Positions 1 to 10,718 of a stretch of DNA of 64,000 nucleotides are shown piece after piece (position 1 is the stretch's first letter; every line of letters starts with the position of its first letter). Origin of the DNA: Orobanche coerulescens. Lineage: Eukaryota; Streptophyta; Magnoliopsida; Lamiales; Orobanchaceae. Under the pieces are notes generated by a model, which ran no database searches, was not told where the DNA came from, and saw nothing but the letters and a program-made list of their open reading frames with translations. A program made the position numbers and the translations under genes. The stretch is from positions 75,316,096 to 75,380,095 of the forward strand of contig CM065802.1 of NCBI GenBank assembly GCA_033398695.1, given 5' to 3'.

Positions 1-955
1 GCGAGATGTTATTAATACAAATATCCGGGGATACAAGTATTAATGTAAGAGTACAATTACAATGAGTGTGAAGACCCTTGTTATCTTAGCTACTGAGCGT
101 GTAGATTGCCAGAAGAACCAGATATGATGCTCTGTGAGTTCTTGTAACAACGTTGATGAGATGTGACAACCATGAGAAATCGACAGTCTCTCACGGTATG
201 TAGCTGTTGAAGGTTTGAGCTCCTGGGCTTGTGAGTCTCTTCGAATCTGCACTGTGGAGATTTCTTACCTCTGCCGACCGTCTTCTAGTTGAGAAGTGCT
301 GAGAGAGAAATCCTGAGATAGATTCGAGAAAGGGAGCCAAGAGCCTGAAAATATGTATGTTTGTATTTATTTCCATGAATGAATTCGGAACTGAACCTTT
401 TTCCAGTAGATGTAGGTTCTCTATTTATAGGACTGGATATGCTGGGCGATCGCCTCTGCTGAATTATAATAAGCGGGCGATCGTCTTTAGCACATGGGTT
501 GGTCCCCTTAAAGTCTGCAGGAGTTGCTGGCAGCCAGCTGTGCGGTCCAATGAGAAGTCTGCACGCGTATGAGTCGCTGTCACGGGCGGTCTCACCTTGT
601 ACCTTTCGGCGGGCTTGTCGGTAGGTGATAAGGTGGTGACAGGTTGTGGTCAACGATCCATGAAATGCGGCGCCTTTCGCGGATCTGCACATGGGCGCTG
701 CTTTGAGATCCAGTCTTCGTGGACTTTGATGGACGATGGTCCCTGTCTGTGGCAAAGGACGATCATCTTAAGTCAGGCACCAGAGTCGATCGCTAGGCGC
801 CAAGGGGCGATCGCCTTTGGAGTCGATCGCTAGATACCCGAAGGTGGTTTGGTATCTTCGGTTAGGCAAGTCCGCCTTAGTTTGATTGGTTGTGTACTCG
901 GTCGCTCGGCCTTGTAGTCGATCGCCTGTCGAGGTGAATAAATCTTGACACAACA
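1..955 (-). mobile_element. Partial Tat-type LTR, cut by the window edge
   Basis: Reverse complement of the LTR seen complete at 28374-29464 and 35396-36486. It begins on the minus strand at 955 with TGTTGTGTCAAG and runs left out of the window, so the last ~140 bp are missing. A TATA box (TATAAATAG on the minus strand) lies at 421-429. The sequence to the right (from 956) is not the purine tract plus internal region that precedes the 3' LTR of the complete copy. This is therefore either a 5' LTR whose internal part lies to the left, or a solo LTR. A target duplication would begin CCACT at 956, but the partner is outside the window. Confidence 0.9.
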
Positions 956-2603
956 CCACTTTAGGAGCAGGTGCAGACAAACAAGTCAACTACGAGTAGC
1001 GCACGCTAAGGTCGGAGACTTGCATATGCTAAAGAGAGTATTTACGTACATTATTGTATGGGGATTGCGTACGCAAATCACAATGCGGAGTAAGGCAGTA
1101 GCCTCTGGACTACGATAGCGCATGCTAACAAAGTCAGTTAGTGCACGCTATGGCAAGTAGCGCACGCTATCTAGTAATAGTAGTGCACGCTAATAATGTG
1201 CAGTATATATGTGCAGTTGGGGATTCTTCTTCATTTCGTCCATCTCTTCCTTTCATGCAATATAGAGTGTTCTTGGAGGATATCTTGGGGATCCAGACAC
1301 TTGATTATTGTGGGGTTGATCGTCCTTAACAACATTGGAGCTTGGAAGTGATTGAGAACGAATTCAACCTTGGGATTCAATCCACTCTTTGAGGAGGTAA
1401 TTACTCTTCACTTTGGAATTTCATCTTGGATTGTATATGATGTTCTTGAGTTAATAATCGTCATATATATGAGTTGATAAGTATGATTATGGGATGGATT
1501 ACCGAGTTTTGTTGATATTATTGCTGAAGTGTGGATGTTGATATGATTCGTGTGGTTTTGAATGGTGTTGTTTATCTTCAAGAGATATTGGTTAATATCT
1601 CCCTTCATTTCGGATTTTGACATTGTTGTTGATGATTAGTTCATATGATAATAGTTTATGGAGGTGTTATGATGATTCTTGGTATTCCACGAGAAGTTTG
1701 TTAAGGAAGATGATGACGTGATGACTTATATATTGGATTATGTTATGTTGTCATGAGCATGGTTAGGGAATCATAGTGTTCTTGGTAGTATTGTTGTGAT
1801 TCTTGATATTATGATGATATATGCCTTAGACTATGAGTTAGATGATGGCTTAGATGTTAGAACACATTGGATTATGTCGTTTGGTCGATTATGAATGTGA
1901 TTTCGGATTAATTGATGTTCATGAGAGACTCTTGAATTATATGGGATGATGAACATTTATAAGAAGTGTGGGTGTTTTGGATATGAATATGGAATATTCA
2001 TGTCTAGAGCTAAGTTACGTGTTTTGATATAAAATTCGTATAGGAATACGAATATGATTACGAGTTTGATGAAATTATTATTCATCTCTGACTTTGGAAG
2101 TCCACACGTATTGAACAAGTGTTCAAGTCGAATGATTGAATTGGTTGACAGCCTTAGAATATGATTATCTATAATGTTGAACTAACTGGAAGTTCGAATT
2201 GATGATGATCATCGGTAAATTTTAACTATGAATTTACAAGGAGGAACCTTGTTAATTCGTATTTAAGACTGAATTTGGAATCGATAACATTTAGACCCTT
2301 ATTATTAGTTTGAATTGGTTGTTGATATGATTATCGGATTTCGGCTCGTATTGTGGACATGAATTCATAAGTGTTTGAGTTGGATTGTTCAGACTGTGTT
2401 TAATCGAGATATTGTGGAACCGTTGGATTTGTGGATTGGTTATATTGATATTGATCGTTATCGAACTTGTTGTTTATTTATCTTTTTTTTTTTTACAATG
2501 AGTTTGATCGTGGATTATGACTGTTGTGTTGCGGTTGAGGTTGAAGAGTTCGTAGATTGCTTTGGTCAGGGCTGAGGAATTCGTAGACGAAGGCAATTGA
2601 ATT
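956..2603 (+). mobile_element. Gypsy LTR 'A', left part (U3 rest, promoter, leader)
   Basis: Decayed LTR with the same promoter layout as the other gypsy LTRs here: palindromes at 997-1192 and a TATA box at 1204. The section beyond 3603 is roughly 80% similar by eye to the G-II LTR (39477-41752) on the opposite strand, so A and G-II look like one family. The 5' edge is covered by the Tat-type LTR at 1-955. No open frame longer than about 70 codons and no recognisable protein occurs in 1300-2600. This stretch is T-rich LTR sequence. Confidence 0.6.
997..1210 (+). promoter_or_regulatory. Palindrome cluster and TATA box of LTR A
   Basis: Six 12-bp inverted repeats: TAGCGCACGCTA at 997-1008 and 1158-1169, TTACGTACATTA at 1042-1053, TAGCGCATGCTA at 1116-1127, TAGTGCACGCTA at 1139-1150 and 1181-1192. 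Eleven bases after the last one is TATATAT (1204-1210). A 14-bp motif, GCAGTAGCCTCTGG, near 1095-1108 recurs in LTR B and G-II. The layout indicates an RNA polymerase II promoter with a multi-site upstream element. The binding factor is unknown. Confidence 0.65.
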
Positions 2604-3602
2604 GGTAACTGTTGTGTCGAGATTTATACACCTCAACAGGCGATCGGCACAAAGACCGGGCGACCGAGCCAGAGTCAAATAGACCAAGGCAGACTTGCCG
2701 ATCGAAGGACCCAGAACAGGACCCAGCGCCGAGCGATCGACTGCCAAGGCGATCGTCTCCCAGCAACTAGCAATCGTCCCAAGTGCCCGATCATGGACGA
2801 CCGCCTCATGCCACGTAAATCCAACATCCGCCAAATCTGCAAAGGCCGAAACTCGAAATAGAGACCCACGTGCAGATCCGGAAAAGGCACCACAGGATAT
2901 GGCCCTTTGACCCCAGCCTGTCACCATGTTCTCACCTACCGACAGACCCGCCGAAAGGTCCAAGGTGGGACCTCCCGAGACAGCGACAAGAGACGCGTGT
3001 TGTCCTCTCATTGGTTCGCACAGCTGGCTGCCAGCAGCTGCTGCGGACTTTAAGGCAATCAACCCATGTGCTAAAGACGATCGCCCCTTTTTATAATACA
3101 GGAAAGGCGATCGCCCGTCAGGATTAAGACATCCCAGCTTCTCCTATAAATAGAAGGCTTCCTGCACATGGAAACGATTCTGCCTTTCTCTCGGATTTTC
3201 ACTCTGAAAACCTCTTAACCCAAAGACGATCGGCCGAATCAAGCATCACATCTCACTTGTTACAAGAACTCACAGAGCTTCAACTCTGGTTCTTCCGGCA
3301 ATCATCACCACTCAAGAGCAAGATAACTAGGGTCTTTTGCACTCATTGTAATTGTACTCTTACATTAATATTTGTATTACTTACTTCCCCACGGATGTGC
3401 ATGAGGCGGTCGTCCATGATCGGGCACTTGGGACGATCGCTAGTTGCCGGGAGATCGCCTTGGCAGTCGATCGCTCGGTGCTGGGTCCTGTTCTGGGTCC
3501 TTCGATCGGCAAGTCAGCCTTGGTCTATTTGACTCTGGCTCGGTCGCCCGGTCTTTGTGTCGATCGCCTGTTGAGGTGTATAAATCTCGACACAATAGTA
3601 AC
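2604..3602. mobile_element. Fold-back element made of inverted LTR ends
   Basis: A 989-bp insertion (2609-3597) bounded by the 5-bp duplication GTAAC (2604-2608 and 3598-3602). It starts like a Tat-type LTR (TGTTGTGTCGAG), contains a TATA box (TATAAATA, 3145-3152) and continues into R/U5-like sequence to about 3390. It then switches to a ~200-bp inverted copy of its own first 200 bases, about 95% identical by eye, ending CTCGACACAATA. Both termini are therefore the U3 end of the LTR. No complete coding region is present. The family is related to, but distinct from, the Tat LTRs at 1-955 and 28374. Confidence 0.85.
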
Positions 3603-5039
3603 AAGTTCATTGTATCTATATCGAGGCAAGTTATACTTGTTCAGTTTATAATATTTAATGAATGGTTTCAGTTTCATTTCATTTATAATTCATAAAGCAA
3701 TGATATATAAATGTAAATTTTCGGGATGATGGTTTGTATATTGTGCCCTAGTTTGGATTAAATAATAATGTATATGATTTAATTGTGTTTGATTGAAGAC
3801 GGAGATATGAATTAGCCTTGGCCTGTGATATGGAATGTCGGATATCGAAGATAGTTTATTGTATGGACATTGGTGTCGGGATGGTGGCTTATTGATATTA
3901 ATGGGCGGTACCTCATTCGAGATTATTCGAATAATAGTGTATTTGTTCAGGGATGTTGTTCATGGAAAAGGATATTATCTCCGGCATTGAGGTAATTTAA
4001 GTATTGTTCCATTATGAGGATAATTATTCTGGAAAATTGTTGTATATGTTGTATGTTGATGTTCCGTATGATGGGATTCATGTTGATTGTTTCGTTGAGG
4101 GATGCTGATCCCAGGACTGTTTGTATTGAGATCATTGATCGTGTTGATCATTCATTGGGGATGATGATCCCAGGGTTATTATTTGATTATCGATTGGTCG
4201 TGTCGACTTTTCAATGTCAGTTGTCATTGTTCACTTTAGTGAGTCTTTTGGTTCTTATTGGATATGTGATTCTTTGAGTTTCGTGGTCATGTTGCATCGT
4301 GACATATCTGGAGTCATATCTACGTGTCGATTGGTAGCCGGGCACACTATGGTCGTGCATGGATGTTTCCGCATTGGACTGCGCACACGAGACGTTAGTT
4401 CGTGAGGCTAATTAGGTACATGTCCCACGTATATCCTGGATTCTATATGGGGTGGACATGTGCACGAACACATTTCCGGATCAGGCGTACTGTGACGTCC
4501 ATCTTTGAGCCACAAGGATTAGTCATTCATCCTCCATTTATGGTTGGGTATGTTCGACGTGTTGCAACCAGTTGTTCATACGCCCGAGGGGTATGTCCGA
4601 CAGTTGGGGTTATTTCTTTGAGATCCATCTTTGTTGATCGTTTAGAGTTTATCATGTTGATGGTATTCTTGGTCGTTGTTGATCCTTTGTTGACTGTTTG
4701 GAGTTTATCATGTTGATGGCATTCTCGGACGTTGTTGATCCTTTGTTGATCGTGTTGGAGTTTATCACGTCGATGATATTCTCGGTAGATTTATTGGTTG
4801 AACATTGCTATTGATCATATAAGCATTCGGACTGTACGTCGATGTTTCAGGATATGTTATCATTGTTTTGTGGTAGTTGATCTACAAATATATTATGTGA
4901 TATTGGGTTTGATCCAGATTGAGATTTGATGGTGCAATCTGACGGACAGGATTTGGCACAAATAGTTCATTCCACACTTATGAGTTATGATGATGTTTTG
5001 GGGATTCTTGGTATTGTCTGAATACAGCACAGACGATTG
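3603..5039 (+). mobile_element. Gypsy LTR 'A', right part, and unassigned sequence
   Basis: Continues LTR A after the fold-back insertion. 4340-4560 matches the reverse complement of about 40230-40000 in the G-II LTR. I could not find the expected LTR end (…GGGTGTTACA) or a primer-binding site, so the right boundary is unclear. 4800-5039 shows nothing I recognise. A deletion has probably removed the LTR end, gag and most of pol before the pol remnant at 5088. Confidence 0.45.
4632..4792 (+). repeat. Three tandem repeats of about 55 bp inside LTR A
   Basis: Three diverged copies share a GTTGATC…GAGTTTATCA(T/C)G…GATGGTATTCT core. They start near 4632, 4676 and 4732. Confidence 0.7.
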
Positions 5040-5087
5040 TAGTTGAGTTCATTTCGTAATTTGAGAATGCCCTTCAACATATTAAAC

Positions 5088-5467
5088 TGTATGCCGATAC
5101 TCGTCGTCTACCATTGGAATTCGATTTTGGAGACCATGTTCTACTCAAGGTATCGCTGACCGAATGAGTTTTTCGCTCCGGAAAAAGGGGGAAACTTAGT
5201 CCGCGGTATATCAGACCGTTTGAAATTTTGGACAAGGTTGGAGACTTAGCTTATCGCTTGGCCTTACCACCAGCTTTGAGTCATGTCCATAATGTTTTTC
5301 ATATTTCTCAGTTGAGAAAGTACGTGCCGTATCCAAGTCATATTATCGACTATAGTGAGATTGATGTAGCCGAGGATATTACCTTTCCAGAGAGACCCAT
5401 GAAGATCCGGGAATTTTGTGAGAAACAGCCTCGGCATAAAAACATTCCGTTGGTTAAAGTGCAATGA
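5088..5467 (+). pseudogene. Ty3/gypsy pol, C-terminal end of integrase (remnant)
   Basis: The conceptual translation matches the end of a chromovirus-type polyprotein. After a YAD-type start comes the integrase C-terminal GDHVLLKV block, then GKLSPRYI and PFEIL. An open stretch from 5228 reads VGDLAYRLALPP, VHNVFHISQLRKY and PSHII, and stops with TGA at 5465-5467. A TGA near 5165 and a frame change break the first part. Everything upstream (gag, protease, RT, RNase H, integrase core) is missing. It lies directly before the purine tract and 3' LTR of the same element, as expected. Confidence 0.8.
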
Positions 5468-5545
5468 TCGAGACATGGAGTCGAGGAAGCGACTTAGGAG
5501 ACGGAAGAGAAGATGAGATCGGAATACCCCGAACTTTTTGTTCTT

Positions 5546-5581
5546 AAGTTTCGGACGAAACTTCTTTTTAGAGGGGGAGAA
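5546..5581 (+). promoter_or_regulatory. Pre-LTR inverted repeat and polypurine tract
   Basis: AAGTTTCGGACGAAACTT (5546-5563) is an inverted repeat with 8-bp arms. It is followed by GAGGGGGAGAA (5571-5581), the purine tract that primes plus-strand DNA, immediately before the LTR start TGTCATACC. The same arrangement, reverse-complemented, occurs at 14897, 41753 and 58966. Confidence 0.75.
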
Positions 5582-5740
5582 TGTCATACCTCTATTTTTC
5601 ATGAATTTTGACTGTGGCATTTGTTCGTCTTGTCGCTCTTGTAAGCACCTTTTGAGATGTTGTTGATTCCTGAGGTTCGTATTTTCCGAAACATGTTCGT
5701 TTTGATCGGACCTTGCAGCGATATTTATGAGTCAACCAAT

Positions 5741-6023
5741 TAGCGCACGCTAGGCATGTGCTAACGCACGCTATTCGTGTTGAGTAGCACGCGCTAGCGT
5801 CGCCTGTAGCGCGCACTAAAGCATTGAGTTTGGCAGAGACAGAAGCTGGATTTTGTTCTCGGGACTAGCAGTTAGCGCACGCTATTGGTGTTGCGTAGCG
5901 CACGCTAAGGATGGGGTAGCACACGCCTGCTTCGTAGGTCAGTAGCCACTGGACTAATGGGTAACCCCGTTAGCGCACGCTAACTCTGAGGCGTAGCGCG
6001 TGCTAATTGAACGCAGTATTTAA
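5741..6023 (+). promoter_or_regulatory. Palindrome cluster and TATA box of LTR B
   Basis: At least eight copies of the 12-mer TAGCGCACGCTA or one-step variants lie at 5741, 5762, 5785, 5807, 5873, 5896, 5971 and 5994. The last ends at 6005, and TATTTAA (6017-6023) follows after 11 bp, the same gap as in LTR A. A CAGTAGCCACTGGAC motif lies near 5940. Confidence 0.75.
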
Positions 6024-6634
6024 GGACGAACAACCCTGCTCTTCGTCATTTTTACTTTCATTTCCCCATTTTCCAACGGGAGCACGAGAGAAGGCGATTT
6101 GGGGCGATTTGGGGTGATCCTTCTTCAACTATCATCATCTTTGGTTGAATAACAAAGATTACACAACATCTAATCAGTTTCTATCTTCCGAATCAAGGTA
6201 AATTCCATAGAATCCTAGTTTTGGGAATTTTTGGGGATTTTCTTAGATTCATCCAATTTATCCATTTTAGAGCTTGAGATCTTTGAGATTATGATGTATC
6301 TACCCCATACCCATGTTTCCCCTACGATTATATGGATGGTTTTGTACCTTGTTCGTACTTGAGAGGGTTTGGGTGATTTTCAAACATCTAAGTGATTATC
6401 CTTGTAGTTTCGTGAATCGTAGGCGGGTTTCGGGAGTTTCTTCGTGTGATTTGAGTATGGATTATTGATTATCGTATTCCTTACGAATCGTTTAGGTGTC
6501 GGAAGTGCGTTCTTGGACCAACCGAACTTATACTTTTTTCCTTCCGATTCTCGATGTCTCAAAGGCAACTATATGTTTATGATTGTACGTTCTCGACTTT
6601 GAAAGTAAGGTATATGAATTGTGATGGTATATAT

Positions 6635-6777
6635 CCACTCTAGGATGGACCGACGGGTCCTCTGGTGGTTCCGTAGCTTTTGGTTCAGTTCCACAGATAT
6701 TTTGGGTTAACCACTCTGGGACGGACCGACGGGTCCTCTGAGGGTTCCGTTGCCTTTGGTGCGGCTCCACGGTTAAT
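6635..6777 (+). repeat. Two tandem repeats (~76 bp) in LTR B
   Basis: Copies start at 6635 and 6711 (CCACTCTRGGAYGGACCGAC…). They lie about 620 bp downstream of the TATA box, and G-III has unrelated repeats at the same place. Confidence 0.8.
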
Positions 6778-6924
6778 CACGTATGTATTGAATGTGATGG
6801 CATGAGATTTAGTTATTCCGAAATACTAGTCTTGAGTTGATGAGATGATGATTACATTTACTTTATTCTTGAGAAGTATTGTGTTTCATATTTGATATAC
6901 TTGTACCAGCTATTCGACGGCTAA

Positions 6925-6938
6925 CCCCTTTATGGGGG
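6925..6938 (+). other. GC hairpin of LTR B
   Basis: GGCTAACCCC-TTTAT-GGGG. The CTAACCCC…GGGG stem is also present in G-III, G1 and G-IV with different loops. It is followed by TTTCAGG and GACGAGCGG, both shared with G-III. Confidence 0.55.
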
Positions 6939-7328
6939 AGATACCTTTCATGTATTTCAGGATCCAGACGAGCGGATAGGCATGTACCGGGTCGGCATGA
7001 ATATGATGGGCAAGTGTGATGCTGTGTCATGTCATTGGTTATACTTTGTATTTCATCCATTCAGTGATGTTGTACTTGAAATGATTATGAGTACTCGAGT
7101 ACTGTTTTCTGACTTCTTGATGTTTTGGCCTGTGTTGCCTTGGGATTGATTCTTCATGTATTGTATTCGGTCTCATAAGATATTGTCTTGAGTGCCAATT
7201 TTATTGTCCTCCATTGGATTATGCTTGGACCTTATCGGTCAAAGTTCATGGTTCCACGTGTTTATAGCCTTGTGGGTCCCACGGTGGGGCTCACGATGCT
7301 GTAATATACCCTAAATGACTTGGGTGTG

Positions 7329-7660
7329 TTAGGCTCTGTTCTTTTAGACTGAATGAATCAACCAATCGAATCTGAATCGAATCAATCGAATTGAATCGAA
7401 TCGAATCGAATCGAACGGACTGAATCGAATCAAATATATATTAAGGGTAAATAATAATAATAATAATAATGGTAAATAATAATAATAGTAATCAACAACA
7501 ACAACGATAATAGTAATATTATTAGTAATAATAACAATAATAATAATAAAGATTAAAAATAATAATAATAAGAAGAAGAACGGAACTGAATTGAACTGAA
7601 CTTAATGGACCTGAACTGAACTGAAAAACTGAAAAAATAAGACCAAAAGAACAGGGCTTA
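7329..7660. mobile_element. Tourist/PIF-Harbinger-type MITE
   Basis: A 326-bp element (7332-7657) has terminal inverted repeats GGCTCTGTTCTTTT / rc of AAAAGAACAGGGC and is flanked by TTA duplications (7329-7331, 7658-7660). TTA targets and GGC-type ends are typical of PIF/Harbinger MITEs. The interior has no coding capacity and is almost all simple repeat: (GAATC)n around 7365-7430, then (TAA)n/(CAA)n to about 7570, then a GAACTGAACT run. Confidence 0.8.
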
Positions 7661-7662
7661 CA

Positions 7663-8270
7663 AAGGGAATGGCATCCAGGCCGACCTGAAGGCCAGGTAT
7701 CTTAACCCAACTTGCCTCAGCTCAGATTCAAGTCAAGACTTGTTATCAGGCGACCATCTTATCACTCCGACTTGGTGTGAGTGACAGAGCAGGCCGAGAT
7801 CCCTCAATCTCTACCCCTTTTCAGCAGATGAAGGTCTTATCCTTCAAGCACACGGAATCTGATGAAATCAAAGATAGAGACAAATAAAGATATCCTTACT
7901 TAACAAAGACTCTTTTCCACAAGGAAACTATGTACACAATCCTTATGAGGATTCTACTTCCCATATATACATAAAGTCCAAAACCCACACGAATTCAATG
8001 GCTTTCTCTGCAAGTTAGGGCTGCAGCATTTATGTCCATATAAATAGGTGTCCTTTCACCTACTCTGGTATACACATACAAAATCCTTGACTCTCAATAC
8101 AGTCAATTAAATTTATTCTCACCATATATTCAATACACTTACTCTCACGCCGGAGGGCCTTTACCAATGAAGCCCCGACTCAGTTCACGTGTTTTCTTGT
8201 GTGTAGGTCTGATCAGGAAGTTCACTTGCCAAAATTATCCGAACCACTTGGATATGGGATGATCTGATAT
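7663..8270 (+). mobile_element. LTR-like fragment with TATA box (unassigned)
   Basis: Contains TATAAATA at 8039-8046 and, downstream, a CGCCGGAGGGCC phrase near 8149 of the kind common in R/U5 of Tat/Athila LTRs. No open frame. I could not find matching ends or a second copy, so this is a tentative solo or fragmentary LTR. It separates LTR B from the MULE relic. Confidence 0.4.
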
Positions 8271-8274
8271 GTTT

Positions 8275-9232
8275 TGGAGCATCAAAGGCATTTATGTTGA
8301 AGACCCAATGTGTGATGAGTAAGCTGATTATGACTCAGTTGAATCAGAGACTGAAGAGAGATTAGGGAGAAGTAAAAGAAAATCTAAATTTTCTGTTTTG
8401 ATCCCAAGACTGATATGGTGAATGTTCAACCTCAACTTCATGAAATTTGAAGATCCATCTCAACTGAAAGAGTCTCTGACCAAGTATGCAGTGGCTAGGT
8501 GTTATACCATCCAGTTTGCCAAAAATGACAAAAAAAAAGGCTCCTTGTTGTTTGTGCTGAAGGATGTCCATGGAGACTGTGGGCTACATGGATGCAAGAG
8601 GAGAGATCTTTCCAGGTGAAGTCATATATACCTAAGCATGAGTGCACCAGAAGTTTCAATATCAAGTTGGTGATATCAATGTGGCTGGCTGTTATGTTTA
8701 GGGGATAAAATTCGACAAAAATCAGCTTGGAAATTGCTGGACTTTGCTGAAGCAGTGAGGAAAAAGTACAATGTTGAGGTGATAGTATGCCAGTGCTACG
8801 GAGCCAAAAAGAGAGAACTTGGTGAAATAGAGAATGAATTGAAAGACCAATATGAAAAACTGAGGAGATATGGAGCAGAAATACTCAGATCTAACCCTGA
8901 CAGCTCTTTTAAATAAGTGTGAGTAGAGTTACTCTTTCAGACCCTCCAATGTTCAAAAGGATGTATGTTTGCTTCGAAGCGCGTAAAAAGGGGTGGCTAG
9001 CAGGTTGTAGGGTTGTGTTAGGCCTTCATGGTTGCTTTTTGAAATCTTATTGTTGTGGGGAATTACTTGTAGCAGTTGATAGAGATGGAAACAATCAAAT
9101 GTTTCCTTTAGCTTGGGCTGTGGTTGAGGTTGAAAACACAGACTCATGGAAGTGGTTCATATCTCATATTATGGAGGATTTAGGTGCATATCAAAAGGGA
9201 GTAGGAACGACAGTCATTACTATTCAACAAAA
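8275..9232 (+). pseudogene. Mutator-like (MULE) transposase, N-terminal half, relic
   Basis: Pieces in different frames match a plant MULE transposase. An acidic N-terminal part (about 8300-8365) is followed at 8422-8619 by the Mutator DNA-binding block (KFEDPSQLKESL, KYAVARCYTIQFAKNDKK). Then come a linker (8734-8916) and the start of the catalytic core from 8919 (ARKKGWLAGCR, LHGCFLK, LVAVDRDGNNQMFPLAWAVV, ENTDSWKWF). Stops and frame changes separate the blocks. The gene is cut at 9233 by a copia LTR and its second half is not seen in this window. It is probably the oldest layer here, and no terminal inverted repeats were identified. Confidence 0.8.
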
Positions 9233-10718
9233 TATTGGAAACAAAACGCAGCGGAAGCGAAGTTGGTGAAAAGTTTGATTAAAGCATTTTACGCACCCAC
9301 GAGCACACAACCTATTTAGGTATGATAATTAATTAACTACTAAGATTAATAAACAACTTAAATATTATTTATTATTTATTAAATAAATATTGGTAAATTA
9401 TTATCCTAATCTAGATCAAAGATCATAGGATATTTACCTTGGAAGCGTAGTGGTTGCTTGTTCCTTGATCTTCTTGTATTTCTACCTTTAGATCTTTTAG
9501 AGTATGATCCGCCTTAATCCGGACGTTGTGTGGGCAACGAGCTACCGAATCTTGCTTGGACTTCAATGTGGAATCGGCCGAACTACTTCTTACTTGGGGT
9601 CACTCGATTTTTCTTTATTTTCTAGTATTATATAAAGACTCTTAGAAATTTGATATGTTATCTAAATTGTAGAATCAAAGACACGAGTCAAGATTTACAA
9701 TTAAACCAAAAAAAAAAATCGAACTCTCAATCATGAACTGAACATCAAGGCCGAACCTCCATAAGTCCTATTTATAGGCTTTTGGACCACTCTAGGGATC
9801 TTAAGGAGGATTAGGGTTAGGACTCCTAGTGCAAACCAACTTTCCATGTTAATCTCTTTCCTAATATGATTGAGTTCACTAATATCAATTCAATCTACTA
9901 AAGACATAATATTGCACTTCCTACCCAAATCTCAATTTACGAAATCGGGCTCTTTATTTAAATATATTATTTCCCGTGTTTAAGATATTGAATGTTCATT
10001 AATTAATTTAAGCTACTGATAGCTTTAATTAATTAAAATATTATCCAAGAGTTGTACCACTCGAACCTTATTATTATATCAGAATTAAATCCACCTGCAG
10101 GGTTTAAGATAATATCATTATCGAGATCCTCAAGGGGACATCATCAACCCGCACGAGTTGGGACACGATTTCTAGTTATAATAATTATCATATAAATAAT
10201 ATTATTGCCCAAGATACGAAGCTTATTAAGTCAATCATTTTGACTCTCATCCATTTTAAATCAAAGCAATAAATATTATAAATATATAATTAAATATTAT
10301 ATACTTATAATTAAGAAATAATAATTATTCGAAATTTATGTTCTTCTTACAGTCAGTACAGACGACACTATCTCACTTCGATCCAGTTCAACGTATGCAA
10401 ATACGCTAATGCATGTTAATAGTCAAGACCAACTAATCTCAAGCATATACTACAACCTTTCATATAATTTGTCTAATAATTATATAGGTTTTGAACTATT
10501 ATCTTATTTAAAAAGGCACCGACAAAGTGATCTTCCGTGTGACACCAACACACCACATTATCTACAATTTAAAATAATTAGACATTTCATTTGCATAACC
10601 ATAACATGAATAAATATGCAAAACATGTGATTAAATGTAATTAATATTCTCATAGGTAGTTACAGGAAAATAAGGTAAAAGAAGCATAAAGCATGCTTTG
10701 CAGTATACAACCCTAACA
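9233..10718 (-). mobile_element. Copia 3' LTR of unit C1
   Basis: Minus-strand LTR starting TGTTAGGGTTG at 10718, right after the purine tract AAGTGGGAGAT, and ending …TTTCCAATA at 9233 (CCAACA in the sister copies). It is 1486 bp with a TATA box (CTATAAATAGG on the minus strand) near 9767-9777. The related LTRs are 21472-22757, 24914-26408, 36621-38096 and, on the plus strand, 51049-52528. Confidence 0.88.

Larger units (their letters stand above)
5582..7331 (+). mobile_element. Gypsy 3' LTR 'B'
   Basis: Starts TGTCATACCTC directly after the purine tract and ends …GGTGTGTTA. The last two bases (CA) lie at 7661-7662, beyond a MITE that inserted in the terminal TTACA. Without the MITE it is about 1752 bp. 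It contains a promoter with palindromes (5741-6023), two tandem repeats (6635-6777), a GC hairpin (6925-6938) and a U5 with the phrase CTTGTGGGTCCCAC…GTGGGG shared with G-II and G-III. The 5' LTR of this element is not in the window. Confidence 0.75.

Noticed and set aside
997..1192. Regularly repeated short palindromes resembling a CRISPR array
   Set aside because: Spacing is irregular, repeats are 12 bp, the setting is a plant LTR just upstream of a TATA box, and no cas-like gene is present.
956..5467. LTR A and the pol remnant as 5' LTR and pol of the element with LTR B
   Set aside because: LTR A resembles the G-II LTR, and its leader and repeats differ from LTR B, so the two LTRs probably belong to different elements.
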